DNA of 64,000 bases from Stromatinia cepivora. Taxonomy: Eukaryota; Ascomycota; Leotiomycetes; Helotiales; Sclerotiniaceae. The stretch covers positions 2,046,001 through 2,110,000 of the forward strand of contig RCTD01000005.1 in NCBI GenBank assembly GCA_014898415.1, given 5' to 3'. The notes beneath the pieces were generated by a model. That model did not search any database, had not been told where the DNA came from, and worked only from the letters and a program-made list of their open reading frames with translations. Shown here piece after piece: positions 1-12,346 of the stretch; positions within the stretch are counted from its first letter, which is position 1; the number at the start of each line of letters is the position of its first letter. The position numbers and the translations under genes are program-made.

Positions 1-701
1 CAATGCTATATTCTCCATTGGAAGCAGCTGCTGCACAATCTCTGTCAGGTAAATCGTAAACCACGAAAGTACCAGCAACTGGTGGGTTTGCCCCTGCTTT
101 ATTTAAGGCCCGAATATTGGCAAGGTAGGTTCCCATCACTGGAACTTTAGCTGCGGTGTCACTGAGCTTATTAGCTTCCACATTCATCATCTGATTAAAG
201 GAAATAACTTACAGCCAAACAAAGGTTGGAACTTTTGCTACCGCGGCAGCTTTAGTGGCCATGGCTCCAGTGAGTGAAGGAATAGCACTTGCGGAGATCT
301 CAGAAGCATAGTATGGATTTGCGTAAAGTGCTTTGCCTGAAAATGGATTGCCTACGGCTGGTGCTGCTGTTGTCGTTGCACTACCACCTGTGGTTGTGGA
401 AGCTTTGGTGGTGGATGTAATGACTGTTGTAGGAGTAGTAGGTACTGGGCGGGAACTCGATGGTAGGGAACTCGCAGAGCCTGGTAGGCATTGAGAAAAG
501 TATGCATTACTATAAGTACAGGTATATCCCGAAACACAAGTTGTTGCGCCAGTCCAGCCTTGACCACCACCTAAATTATATGTTAATGCCAGTTTCACAC
601 CAAATGGAGCATGATAACCTACATTGTGCATAAGCAGCGCCCTGAGCATACACAGTAGGTGCTACTGCAGCGGCAGCGACGAGAACATTCTTGAAACCCA
701 T
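1..701 (-). CDS. GH6 cellobiohydrolase with N-terminal CBM1 (5' part; continues beyond position 1)
   Basis: Secreted exo-glucanase of glycoside hydrolase family 6 (cellobiohydrolase II type), which releases cellobiose from cellulose chain ends. The start is the ATG at 701-699, giving [20 protein letters not shown], a typical signal peptide. A fungal CBM1 cellulose-binding module follows ([13 protein letters not shown]...YFSQC), then a Thr/Ser/Pro linker, then the GH6 start ([57 protein letters not shown]). I join exons 701-623, 570-213 and 161-1. Intron 622-571 restores the CBM1 reading QCGGQGW, and intron 212-162 restores the GH6 motif FVWLDT. The catalytic aspartates lie outside the window. 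A GGCTAAA site (XlnR type, minus strand, 1575-1569) and a GCGGGG site (CreA type, 2128-2123) lie far upstream; their use is speculative. The family call is firm; substrate and regulation are inferred. Confidence 0.95.
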
Positions 702-3700
702 TTTAAAAGATAATGGAAGAAGTAAAGATTGTGTGTGGTTAGATACTCGAAATCTCAAAGGAACGAACGATTCTTTATATCAGTCGGGCTTGGACATGAC
801 TAATAATCTTGGCCATGTTCATTTTGGACCAACAAACACCCATATTGTCTACATGCAATCGCCTCCCAGTATCAATAACGGAAATCCAGCGCCGGCTTGC
901 CAATGTAGTTTGTATAGCCTGAGTAGACAACAAAAAGTTTCACGGATTGATCGTGAAGAACATTACTATATTTAATCCTTGGCAGGAACCCATAAGATCT
1001 GATTGGATAAAATAAATGCATTAAGAATGTATCTACTATCAAGGACCCAATCATGCTAATTTACGGAAAGTCCCTCAAACCCAATTTTAAATTAAAGATA
1101 TTATTTGCTTTTCTAGGTACCTGATTCTGAGAGACTAAGGAGCAACGGCCCGTTAGAGAGTCTCTCACATCATATGATCTGGATTATAGCGCCTGTCATC
1201 TTGACGGAAAGTGGATTTTGTGGGGTTGAAGATATTGATTGCATTGTAGAGTGGATAACAAGAACGTGATTATTCCATGGTCATGTATTATGTAGACCCG
1301 AAAGATTCCAAACAATTGCGGCATGGGAGAACAATTGGCAATAACTAAATGCCAGTTCAATTAGAGCACTCGAGCAGAAAAAGAAAAGAATGAGGTTCTA
1401 GAATCAGGATTTGTATGTTGACTCTTCCCAGTCTACCAGATAATGTGCAACGATGAAGTTGCACAAATACCTTCAAAATTCCCGAAACAAAAGCTTAAGG
1501 CTGATATGAAAATGCGGAGAGAATCTGGGGATGAAGATCGTGGAGAAAGGTGTAACAGTGTTTGCGAATTTAGCCTATGTTACGAAACCCCCCCTCCCCG
1601 TCGCCGATTCACCAAGAATAACATAATAATAAATGACTCGACGCGATTAGATTGATTGCTGACCGAAGGTGAGACCTTGGCTTGAATGGATCAGCCGTCC
1701 TTCTATTTTATGTTCGGAGCAGCATTTCCGTACTAAGTTCTGAGGTTCGGTCCGACGGCGTAGAATATAAGTAGCAATATGTAAGGTTATGAAGTCCTAC
1801 AGTCAGGTTTTTCGTACGGCATGTATGAGTGTAGCGGTAAGATCTCGCTCATGAGCCGATGGAATTGGTAGGCTCCGCTATAGATCTCAAGTGAGATCTT
1901 TCTAATTCTTTCCATAAACCAAGTATAGTAATTGGCACAAATCCACTTCACATTCACAACCACACAATCATATAACAAAAAGAAAGCGGGAAATTATTCC
2001 GAATCCTTCATTCTATCTTCCAAGAACCAATGATATCCTAATATAGTTATAAACTTGGCTCAACCCCTTGGGTACCTTGCAGATTGGGTGCCAATAGTCT
2101 TTCTATGGGATAGTGCGAAATCCCCCGCCGGACTGGCCGGAAACTATTTCCGAGTTTGGATTTACTTCTGAGTCCTTTTCTAGTCTAATCATCGCTCATA
2201 AAACGCAACGGGGTAGCAACGGGACGAGGAAAGTTCCGAATGGTTTGAAGCATCATACAAGTGTGAAGTGTTCTTGCTCCAATACTATTTGAAGCAGAAA
2301 TGGAATGGAGATGTAGTTAGAAAAGGATTATTGCAATATCAGGAAATTGGACGAGGAATTGGGATGTTGGAAGGAAAGTTAGAGGGGCGCAGGAGGAGGA
2401 TTTGTTTACTTCACTTATTCATATGAGGATTGAGTCAGGCTACAAGAAGTGAATACGCTTAGCAGATACCTTGATGGAAGGGGATGAAATGGGATAGGAA
2501 ATAGACAGTGAATTTTTACCTAAGAGGTATTTCCGTCACGTTCCAAGTTCAATCGATCACGAAGAATGACTCTCGAGATCAACCGATCAGGAAGAATTTT
2601 GACTACCATTGCTATCAAAATAAAATACACAACACATTAATCTAATATATTCAATTGATCATGCATATTCTCGCTTCAGAAAATACAGTATCACCTAGTT
2701 GGACTTCAAAATCTAAACGATTTATATAACATGCGATTTCTAATATATTCTACAGTATCCAACACTCAAGGTCAAGCAACTCAACCTTAATTTATCAAGG
2801 ACGGCTTTAACTACCTAGAGTACATCAGACCCTCAAGCATAAGCAAATTATTGCCATCTCTTCCATGAAAACAAAATATACACTCCAACTTCAAGAATTC
2901 TTATATCGAAATATTCATCACAGGAATACTCTAATCTTATTCATCTTATCCCATCTCTTCATCTCCCCCCACGCAAATTCTATTATATTATTCTTCCTTT
3001 CTCGTCTCTTTTGCTATTAAGTACTTAAGTATATACTATGTCAGTCAAAAGTTTCGTAAGTATACCTATTTATAATCCTGATATTTGTTCGTGATTCCAT
3101 ACGGATATCCCCCCTCCATTCTCAAGATGAAAGACAAAACTACATACGGTTTATGGGAAAGGATTCCACAGCTATGCTTCCCGTATGCTATGCCATACCA
3201 TACTACCCGGATACTTCACTCATCTCATCTCATCTTCCACCTCACATCTCCTCGCATCTCGCCCCCTATATAAGATCTCACTTCTTATGAACCATTCAAA
3301 AATCCAATAGACTGATACGAAAGTAGACTGAGAAAAACTAAGTACTGATATTGATCAGGGTATCCTCAAGGAGATTTAAAATTGAACCAATTTCCATCCC
3401 CCCTTTCTTTCTTCTCGGCTAAACACTTTGTCGAACTTTTCTACTTTCACATTCTCTATTCACTTCCCATCCTCCATCCCCCATCCCCATCCTCCATCCT
3501 CATCCCACTATCAAATCCCCCATCCCCATTCCCTTATCCTCCATCCCCTCCTCTTAAACCCCCTTCTCTCCCCCATCCTCTATCTCCCTATCTCTATCTC
3601 TCATACAAATTCTAACACCCAACACCCAACACCCACTCCCCCAATCCAACTCATATATATACCTACCACCTACAGTATCAACTCTAATCCTTCAGTTATT

Positions 3701-4059
3701 AATTTATTTATTTATTTATCAATCAGTCAGTCAGTCAGTAAATGAATGAGCAAGCAAGCAAGTAAGCAATATATCCAAGGTATTTTAACTAACCAATCAA
3801 GCAATCAACTAACCACACATGCATGTGGTTAAGGTTAAAGAAAAAGAGAGATGTCTGTAGATGGTCACCGGAGAATTCCACCCTCAAGAATGCGAATAGG
3901 TAATGATTTGCGAAATAAAGCTTGCGAAGGTCTTTCTATTTTTTAAAGTTCATCGATATTGATGTTCACATGCATGCCAAGTAGCATCATGGTCCCGTTG
4001 CGCCCCATACCCATCTATCCATCTCCCAATCATAAAACCCCCGAAGACCACCATAAAGT
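702..4059. other. Gene-free interval with pyrimidine-rich tract
   Basis: No convincing protein gene. The short ORFs here lack family similarity and several start at TTG. From about 3250 a TATATAAG box is followed by a strongly C/T-rich, A-poor plus strand (about 3470-3660) and short tandem repeats of AGTC and AAGC (about 3725-3770). That looks like the promoter and 5' leader of a plus-strand transcript, but no ORF follows before the convergent GT8 gene. It could be a non-coding RNA, a lost gene or simple-sequence DNA. Confidence 0.5.
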
Positions 4060-5181
4060 CTAAAACCCATCAACCTTAATTCCCCTTTCCTTTTCTCCCC
4101 TCAATCTCTCTTGATTATGCGTTACCCACCATGCATGCGTACCATCCTTCCCTATAAAATTACCCTCCTCATCCATCTCATCCCATGGCTTTGGCGCTAA
4201 AATATAATGAATGTTCTTCACCTTATCATCTCTCCAGATTTGTGGATGGACACCCTCCCATCTCAACGTCTTAAGCGCATTATAAGTATAAGGAAGTGGG
4301 ACCCAGCGATCTTTGAATAAGTCGGAGAGGAGAGATTGATCTGCAAAATCCATATTGATTGCTGCGTCGGAGGCGAGATGGTCGAGGATAGCGTTGTAGA
4401 CTCCTGAAGAGGGATTTACGACTTGGAGGCCGCCGTTCATGAAACCGAGGGGTGAGGTGTTGGGTGGTGGACCGGTGGTTTGTGCTACGTCTGGGGTATT
4501 GTGTTGGGATGTGAATGCGCAGTTTTCGGGGATCCTGGAGTTTTGTTAGTATATCCAATTCTTTATAGCAGGAATGATGTTGAGGAAAAAAAAAAAGAAC
4601 CTACCAATCAGCAGGATAATGTTTTTTCTTCAACGGATTACAAACACACGCATGCCCCGCTGCAAAAACTCTGTCCCCCTTCCCCGCCATCTCCGGCGCA
4701 TCAAGATCCATCTCCATTAACTCATCCATATTTTGCAAAACCAACATATCACTATCAAGTTGTACCACGCGTTCGTATTCTATTAAACTGAATGGTGCGA
4801 GTTTGGACCAGCAATCATAGAAACGGGGATCGTTGGAATAATCTTTTCCACCGTTTTTGGGAAGGAGATATTCGATGCGCTGTTTAGGAATTCCGCGCGC
4901 TTCAAGAGCGGCGTGGCCTTCGGAGGGAAAGGCATCCGTGTAGAGGGCTACCAGTGGATATTTGGAATTGTGTTTTTTTAGGGAGTAGTCGAGGGTTAGG
5001 AGACCGGAGAGGTAGGCGGTGTTGGTTATAAGGGTTGTCCAAACTATCGAGAAAGGTATTGTTAGTGAAATTCAACTTAAGAGATGAGATATGATCAGTT
5101 GAGTATAAGCCAATAATTCTTGAGGTAGTGAACAACAAACATACCCTTTTTGGATTCTGTGACTCGTTGGGAAGATGTCAT
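4060..5181 (-). CDS. Glycosyltransferase family 8 protein (glycogenin/galactinol-synthase type)
   Basis: Retaining glycosyltransferase that moves a sugar from a nucleotide sugar (usually UDP-glucose or UDP-galactose); the acceptor cannot be told from sequence. Three exons, 5181-5145, 5043-4605 and 4534-4060, give 316 aa, starting MTSSQRVTESKK. The joins restore KKVWTTLITNTAYL at the first junction and PADWIPENCAF at the second; the second intron has a TACTAACA branch site. GT8 landmarks are the metal-binding DxD in QLDSDMLVLQNMDELM, the block GFMNGGLQVVNPSSGVY with DQSLLSDLF, and a late HYILAPKPWDE that matches the family HxxGxxKPW. There is no signal peptide or membrane helix, so a cytosolic enzyme is likely. 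Nothing in the neighbourhood suggests a pathway. Confidence 0.9.
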
Positions 5182-6682
5182 TTTCCTGAAATGTTAATTA
5201 ACTTTGAAGATTTTGTTGTTGAGATATATGGGTATCAGATGGTATATATTAATGAAGTATAAATAAACCGTTAAAGTATCCAATATTTCAGCAATCACAA
5301 ACAAACACCTCTTCGTCAAGAAAAGAAAGTGTGCTGGAAATTTTAAATACTAACAATAAAAGGTATAGAAAGAAAGAGAAGAAAAAAATCACTCTGACTA
5401 CTGGCTCCCAGGGGTCCAAAGGGGCCGATTGTGGCAGATTCACCATGTTACCTATAAATATCGATCGCAAACCTCAAGAATTCGAAATGAGAGATATTAG
5501 TTAAGATTCATCATTCATCCCAATTTCCAAGAAGGGAAGGCATCAATCAATTGTTAGTTTTTAAAGTATCCACAAATAGGTACGGGCACTAGCACAAATA
5601 GTAGAAAACTTTACGTTTTGAAGAGAAGAATTTGAAGCCTTGTGATACTTGAGTCTGACTCTTATTCACGATATCATACGGAGGAGTATTTCGACAGTTT
5701 TCGCGATGGTGAAATTTCCCCCACTTCGATCATTCTGTGCCCCTCCTTCCTAATTGAATATATTTTTATTTCTTATTTCTTGCTGCTTTTTATTAATTAC
5801 GGGGATTGATGGGGTAAGTATTGTAAGACATTTTTTACCCATATATCGCTGGTTTTCCTGTCTTTTAATACTGTTTTAAATAATTTAAATAGATATTAAA
5901 CTATTCTCCTTTCAAATTTCGAATTTTGAAAATTTTGATTGTGTTTCAAGGATTTCAATAAAATCTCAACAACTTAATGATTTTGAAAATTTTAAAACTC
6001 ATATAATCTTTTTTAATAATTTTAAAATAGATTTTTAAATAAAAAATTAAAGATTTTGAATAATTTTAAATAGATAATTGAAAATTTACAAAATTTTAAT
6101 CATTTAGATTTCATTATACAAATTTTCAATTAATGTAATGATATTATTGATCAGAACCCCTATCTATGGAATCAAGCACGGTCATTTTTTGGTGTGTCTT
6201 ACCTTATCTTGGTACTCTGTACCTTTCTGCAATTCTCTAAGCATTGCTTATCCAACCAATGAATACCTGGTATATTATCGGTTTTTTTCGATAAGAGGAG
6301 TTACTCCATAGAAAAAAAAAGAGTGGTTGTTGACAAGCTCAACTCCGACCTCGCCAGATAAATCTTCAAATCCATGTCCATCACTTACTCTCAGACTTTC
6401 AACCCGTCATCCATTCAAACAGATCAGAAGAAATCTATTATTAATCCATGCTCTGATCCAAGACCCTTGCTGCACAACTGAACAAATCGAGGCACATAAG
6501 GAATATCCTACGATTCCTATGTCTCAATCGCTGTTTTAATGAGCAAGCTCAATCGATCTTACTTACATCTCTCTATCTGCTCATTTGTGATTTGTGAAGT
6601 TCGAATGGGAACAGATAAGACTTAATGTTTGTGATAGAGTCGCATACTCATGTTCGAATAGCCCATACAGGCACTCGAAAAT
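5182..6682. other. Intergenic region with AT-rich relic
   Basis: Between the divergent GT8 and mitochondrial carrier genes. The middle (about 5760-6160) is very AT-rich and lacks ORFs, resembling a short RIP-eroded repeat. Weak inverted ends can be seen (GTAAGACA near 5824 and TGTCTTAC near 6196), but no target duplication is convincing. The rest should hold both promoters. A 70-codon ORF at 6327-6539 has no recognisable similarity. Confidence 0.5.
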
Positions 6683-7865
6683 ATGGCTACGAGTGAATCT
6701 GCCACAATGTCGCCGTTACAGATAGGAGGAGTTGGAGGAAATATAGATGCTGGAGGGAAAACGGTGGAAAAGAAGAGAGAGGCGAAGAATTATAGAGGAT
6801 TCGTCGCGGGGGTGTTTTCGGGGGTTTCGAAACTTACTGGTATGGTAAATTATGATTTTTTGTTTGTGCTTTGTGGATGTTAAGATTTGGGGATTCCGCA
6901 TGGCTTAGTGGATGTGACTGCGAATGTCAATTGGAATCTCTGTTTTGTATGAAAATCAAAATACTAATGGTATACTCTTGACAGTTGGACATCCATTCGA
7001 TACCATAAAAGTCCGTCTTCAAACCTCTACCTCATCCCAATTCAACGGACCACTACAATGTCTCCTCCTCACCCTTCGCAATGAAGGTTTCACTGGTCTC
7101 TACAAAGGCGCTACTCCCCCCTTAGTAGGCTGGATGTTCATGGACAGCATAATGCTTGGTTCCTTAACCTTCTACCGCAAATTCCTACACCAAACCCTCT
7201 TTTCTCCCTCTCGCATGGCCGCCACCCCATCCAGTCTCGCCCGTCCCGACCCCCTCCTCACAGATCCCTCACAAATCCACAAATTGCCCTCTCTAGGCCA
7301 CGCCCTCGCCGGAGTCATGGCCGGCGCAACTGTTAGTTTCGTCGCCGCTCCCGTCGAACATCTAAAAGCACGTCTGCAAATCCAATACTCGAGTAAGAAA
7401 TCCGAGCGTCTATATAGCGGTCCCATCGACTGCGCCCGTAAAATCTATCGATACCATGGTATACCAGGTCTTTACCATGGACTTGGCGCTACTCTTTTCT
7501 TTCGCTCTTTCTTCTTCTTCTGGTGGGGTTCCTACGACGTATTCACGCGTCTCCTCTCCGAACACACATCCCTCAGTACACCCGCGGTTAATTTCTGGGC
7601 AGGAGGTCTCTCAGCACAAGTTTTTTGGATGACGAGTTATCCCAGTGATGTAGTTAAACAGCGGATTATGACAGATCCATTAGCAGGCGGATTAGGGGAC
7701 GGAGTTAGAAGGTTCCCGAATTGGAAAAGTGCTGCGACGGCGGTTTATAGGGAGAATGGATGGAAGGGATATTGGAGGGGATTTTTACCGTGTTTTTTGA
7801 GAGCGTTTCCGGCGAATGCGGTTGCGCTTGTGGCGTTTGAGGGTGTTATGAGGGCGTTGCCGTGA
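6683..7865 (+). CDS. Mitochondrial carrier family (SLC25) transporter
   Basis: Inner-membrane metabolite carrier of the SLC25 family; the substrate is not assigned. Exons 6683-6839 and 6985-7865 give 345 aa. The 145-nt intron has a CTAAT branch site, and its removal restores the first signature, KLTVGHPFDTIKVRLQT. The three-fold family repeat is visible: PFDTIKVRLQ in repeat 1, APVEHLKARLQIQ in repeat 2 (aspartate replaced by glutamate) and YPSDVVKQRI in repeat 3. Each is followed by a glycine-rich even-helix motif (GLYKGATPPLVGWM, GLYHGLGATLFFRS, GYWRGFLPCFLRAFPANA). A hydrophilic N-terminus of about 45 residues precedes repeat 1. The GATPPLVGWMFMDS motif is like fungal carriers annotated near the Ymc/acylcarnitine group, but I would not name a substrate from it. 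Confidence 0.92.
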
Positions 7866-8518
7866 TGTGCTATGCATCTGCATGTGTGCTCCGGTGACGA
7901 GGATTATGGAGAGGGAAATTTAAGAGGTGTAAGATATTGTATAGTCAGGAATGCATGAGTATGCATGGCGTCAAGGACACCTTTATTTACTTACATATGG
8001 GAGTAAGATGGAGCGACTGCAGGGAGGAGGGTAAAAACCTCCATGATGAATATCATGAAAGATATATTGGACGGAATAGAGTAAGAGGCTCTAACATAAA
8101 TCTCCTCTTACGTCGGACAGAGATACGACACAGTACTGGTAAATGGATGAATGCGTGGATATAACTATATAACTTGACACACCAAGAAATGCAAGCAAAA
8201 AAACTCAACTCAATTCATCTTATCTTACCTGAAGATGAGACACAAATCGATCGTTTTTGTACTATTAATGCATTTAAGGAAATGATCAAAGAAAAAAAGA
8301 AGCAGGCGAAACCCAACCTTCTAGTCTCTCTTCAAGGACACCCATCAGCAGAGTAGCTCAACATAATAAGATACCTCTGCAACATTGACGCAGAATTTCC
8401 GCTCCAGCACCTATACTTCAGAATACCCTAAATCGATAGATATTATATCTCACCAGTCCTTCAATTACTATTGAGTGATTATTCGATAGTTATGAGGGCG
8501 AGGTACAGGTATAGTTTG

Positions 8519-8551
8519 CAGTGAGCGGGCAGTGAGCGGGCAGTGAGCGGG
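8519..8551. repeat. 11-bp tandem repeat, 3 copies
   Basis: The unit CAGTGAGCGGG is repeated three times without mismatch. It is a minisatellite in gene-free DNA, probably length-variable between strains. Confidence 0.9.
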
Positions 8552-8672
8552 TATAGGGCAATATGATCGATAGTGACTATTGAGCTAGTAGGTATGGAAG
8601 GGGAAGGATGATGAAGATGATGAAGCTTAAGATGAAGATGGAAGAGGAAATGAGAGAGTATAAGGATTTTGA

Positions 8673-8700
8673 AAGAGAGAGAGAGAGAGAGAGAGAGAGA
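8673..8700. repeat. (GA)n microsatellite
   Basis: About 14 GA dinucleotides in a row, preceded by GAT/GAA-rich sequence (about 8605-8660). Confidence 0.9.
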
Positions 8701-9184
8701 ATAATGTTGATCATGATATTAAACTGGGGATTTTATGGTTTGATCGTTTGTATATTTATATAAGAGTTCTGGTCCGGACTCACCGCACACTAAGCGAAAT
8801 CACATCAAAATTGATGATTTTTCAGTTTTTCAAACTTTTGTTATTTATATGAAAACTTAAAATAATATATTAAAATCTATATTTATATAAAGATAATTAT
8901 TCGAAATTCATTAAATATTAAATAAAATATTTTTATATGTTTTTGTTTTGAAATTATATATATTCGAAGTCAAAAAAGCAAAAAAATTCAAATGTAAGAG
9001 TTACAAATAGCAAAGAATCAACTAGTCTCAATTTGGCTATAAAACTTTTCATTATTCTTTCTATAAAGGAAATCATTCTCTTTTTAAAATCAATTAACAA
9101 ATAATATCAAAACAACAATCCCTATCATCAATACATTATACAAAAAGAATTTCTTCAAATCCTGAAAATAACAAAATAGCGTAT

Positions 9185-10858
9185 TGTGACGAACCCAACA
9201 AGCGTTTAGAGATCAACCTTAGAATTAAAAGCTACAGAGCTAAAGAGAGTGTACTATAAAGCTATATATATAATCGATTCGGAGCTTAGTACTGTACTAG
9301 CCCAATCAAATATAATCATATATATCTCATAATACTACCCCCCCCTTCTAAAGAGTTCGCCTCGAACTCATTTTAAACGAATAACTTAAATACAAAATAA
9401 TCACTAATCTTCTTTTAATAAAAATTCCTGATATACAGATTGCATTACAATTAACGAATATATATCCATTATATTATATACCTCCTTCAAACGATCTTCA
9501 AAATATCGATCATTGATCATTTCTCCTAGATCCTCATTATCATTGTTTTTGGGCTCAATAATTAATATAATAACCAAAATAGACTCTTATCGATCTTGAA
9601 TTCCTTGATATAGATTTAACAAACAAACTTGTATCCAATAAAAGTTACTTCTATATTATACACATTTATTTTGCTTACACAAAAAAGTTTTTTCAGAAAA
9701 AAAAAACTTGGATATTTATATACAAAATAGAATCAAAGTATAATCGGATTTATCCAATTAAGTATCAAAAGGGCTAAAGGTATTAATAATATTAAGATTG
9801 TTAATATCCATTAGATCGTAATTCCGAAATAGAATGGATTCTGCAATATATATAGGGCTCTAAGCTTACTAAAGTAGAATAATACAGGGAATTTATTCGC
9901 TATACAAACAGTTAATTGTTGTATAACCTAAACAAAATCGGAATAAAAATAGGGAAGAGAAAATTATTGAGAAAGACGATTTCTAAGAGTAATATTGAAT
10001 CTATTACGAAAGGTTGAGATTTTATTCGAATCGGGTTAATTCTGATTTTTGGTTTCATAAAGAATTCTTTCGAATTTTGTAATATAAATATATAGAGAAT
10101 TGATTCCTTATTTGAAAATAAATAACTTATCTTTAACTTTTTGAACTTTATTTGGATTATTATAAATACATATAAATTGATCCAGGATCGTTGTATGATC
10201 TAAAGGAATATTTTGATCAAAAGAAGAAAGCTGAAATAGTACTATAGTTTGTACATGAGATTCGAGATTGAAATAAATATAATAAAATTGAACTATAAAA
10301 TTGCCGATCGCAACGCCATTTACTTGTAGTTTCGTTTGAATCGAAAGAAACCAGGTATCGAACTTTTGAGAATTATTATTGAACTTTTCAGGATCAAAAA
10401 AAAAGGATTTCAAATAAGAAAGAGTATAAACAATCAAAATATATTCAAAAATCAAAGAATATAAAAACGAGATTTCATTTCATTAACGAATCACTTCACC
10501 ACGAAGTTTTGCAATCGCAAAATTTATTGAATCATAATTCATAATTTAGAAATTAAGGATAAAAAAAAAAACAATATTTTCGAATAATATCAAAAAGATC
10601 TATATACAAATAAAAAAACATAAATATATATCTAAACAAAAACAAACAGAATATACATAAATATATACAAATGTTATTCCATTTCTTATCTGAAAAAGCT
10701 TTTAATAATATAACAAACCCAACGAGTATTTAAAAATCAACCTTAGAATTAAAAACTATAGAGTTAAAGAGAATGTACTACAAAGCTATATATATAATCG
10801 GCTTGGAGCTTAGTACTGTACTAGCCCGATCGGACGCGATCACATGTATCTCGTGACA
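9185..10858 (-). mobile_element. Short non-autonomous LTR retrotransposon with gag relic (copy 1)
   Basis: Two 150-bp LTRs (9185-9334 and 10709-10858) bound about 1.37 kb. In the minus (sense) orientation the ends read TGTCACGA...CGTCACA. A purine tract, AGAAGGGGGGGGTAG, sits just inside the LTR at 9334 and marks that end as the 3' LTR. Flanking 5-mers are CGTAT (9180-9184) and CATAT (10859-10863), a target duplication with one G-to-A change. The interior holds only a gag-like fragment and no pol, so it needed enzymes in trans. It lies inside the TA-flanked inverted-repeat element. A shorter second copy lies at 40433-41959. It resembles the terminal-repeat-plus-gag (TR-GAG) class described in plants. 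Confidence 0.88.
10108..10455 (-). pseudogene. Gag-like fragment of the short LTR element
   Basis: An open stretch of about 115 codons reads FFDPEKFNNNSQKFDTWFLS, then IQTKLQVNGVAIGN, and later LDQFICIYNNPNKVQ. This is the pattern of fungal gypsy gag proteins (DPEKFxGxxxKFxxWLxxIxxKL...). The reading begins at a TTG, not ATG, and the Asn/Ile/Tyr/Phe bias reflects RIP, so it is a remnant. Copy 2 of the element has lost about 147 bp here, removing part of this frame. The match is to a general pattern, so the family is likely but not exact. Confidence 0.6.
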
Positions 10859-11220
10859 CATATTATTATCTTTATATTTGGGCCCTGCTCACGAATCGCA
10901 CCTATATAATCCCAAACATAGGTTGATGATTCTAACATCAAAAAAATCGTTTATTTTGTATAGGAAAAACGTTACATATTCGAAATTTTGAAAAATTTGA
11001 ATTTTAAATTAATATAACTTTTGAACAAAAATTACAAAAAATAAAATATAGAATTTTTTATGATTCAATTGTATTTAATTATTATATTGCGAAATTTCGA
11101 ATATTTTTATTTAATATTAAAAAAGTTATTCGATACTTAATTTTGTATGAGAAAACATGGTTTTTGTAGGGATTCTGTTACGAATTCGAATGGTGTGCGG
11201 TGAGTAGATTCCAGAACTCT

Positions 11221-12346
11221 TAGTTCATGATGAGCATTATTCTATGTTGAAGCAAGATATAGATATAGATATTTTGGTCTGCGTGAACTAGTTTTGAAAA
11301 GAACTACCTAGTATGTCGGTCGATGAGTCTCGAGGTTAATTTCTATTTGCAATTGTCCAAAGCGAGCGGTGCTAACTGGTTGATTTATCTCGATGAGCTA
11401 GACGTGTTTGGCTCAATCGACGTCTTTTACGCGCTTAGAGTAGTTCTAGCGAGCTTTTTACAATTACAGCAATTTCAGAAGGAAGCCCAATTTCTGAATA
11501 AATATAAATGAGGAGACGATTGTCGTTGAGATAATGAGCTTGCGAGGCGTAAAGAGTAACAGCTCTCGATCCCAAATAGTTGCGGGCCATTCAATGTTTC
11601 CGAATCTTGGGTGTAGCAGTAGCAAGTAAGTCCTCGATGAACGTATACATATACATATACATATATGAGGATTGAAAGGAGTCGGAGCATCGATTCGTGT
11701 CGGGGGTCCAAGGTGGCTAAATTCGAAGGTGACTGAAGAGGAGCCCGATGTATATATATGCTAAAATTAGATGATCACAAGAAATACTTCTTCGAGACTA
11801 CTACGATCATCTGCTAGAACACGCGGATCATGAGATACTATCAAATCTCGTGATTGAGGCATGGACGTCACTGGGAATAATGCTCTTTAGTTGCATCCAA
11901 GTCTGCAATCCCGCAGGCGGATCGGACTGGGGTTACCAAGATTACCTTGTTGATATTCTTTTCTTCTTCTTCGATATCATTGCATGCTTCGTTCACAACT
12001 TCCTTGTTGGGTGTGCACTTTGCTGAATTTGGAGGGCTCTCTATGTATGTGGGTATGGGTTGTTGTTGTATGGGTGCCCACTTACATCATTTTGTTGTTT
12101 GTACTAATATACTTTGATTTTAGTCGTTTACGCGGTGCTCATGGGTTTTTGGGAGAGGAAAGTTAAGTTCTCATGAAGAAAATTTGAGAAAAGGAGTGCG
12201 TGGATGAAGGGGCTAAATGTATCTGATTAGGTGGAATTATCAGTAGATTGATACGAATTGTCTTATTCTTGGTTTTGTAGTAAAATTCTTGGAACTTTTG
12301 AAGTTTTTAATAGATGTATTGCGTTATGTGATAATCATGGTGCCCC
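11221..12346. other. Gene-poor interval
   Basis: No gene that I can support. ORFs of 60-78 codons (11323-11511, 11475-11711, 11984-12166) show no family features. A short run of ATACAT repeats occurs near 11643-11666. Confidence 0.45.

Larger units (their letters stand above)
7866..8762. other. Intergenic region with simple repeats
   Basis: Holds the carrier gene's 3' end and then simple-sequence DNA, up to the inverted-repeat element that starts at 8763. Short ORFs at 7937-8164 and 8174-8356 have no recognisable similarity and the second starts at TTG. I see no gene here. Confidence 0.5.
8763..11220. mobile_element. TA-flanked terminal-inverted-repeat element (MITE-like), split by an LTR element
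   Basis: The left end AGAGTTCTGGTCCGGACTCA and the inverted right end (starting AGAGTTCTGGAATC) agree at roughly 24 of 29 positions; the inner part CTCACCGCACAC is identical. A TA dinucleotide abuts each end (8761-8762, 11221-11222), the target duplication expected of Tc1/mariner/Fot1-type elements. Removing the LTR element at 9185-10858 leaves about 780 bp, which is AT-rich and has no transposase ORF. It was therefore non-autonomous or has lost its gene. The superfamily call rests only on the TA duplication and the inverted repeats. Confidence 0.75.

Noticed and set aside
691..975. 94-codon plus-strand ORF
   Set aside because: Starts at TTG and overlaps the signal-peptide exon and promoter of the GH6 gene.
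3382..3745. Pro/Ser-rich ORFs of 77 and 105 codons
   Set aside because: They are the automatic translation of a C/T-rich tract; starts are poor and there is no conserved pattern.
5288..5470. 60-codon minus-strand ORF with a hydrophobic stretch
   Set aside because: No start context, no homologue recognised; it lies in the upstream region of the GT8 gene.
5824..6202. Possible MITE with GTAAGACA ends
   Set aside because: Only 8 bp of inverted end and no target duplication; kept as an AT-rich relic, not called as an element.
8519..8551. CRISPR-like repeat
   Set aside because: Direct 11-bp tandem units without spacers in a eukaryotic genome.
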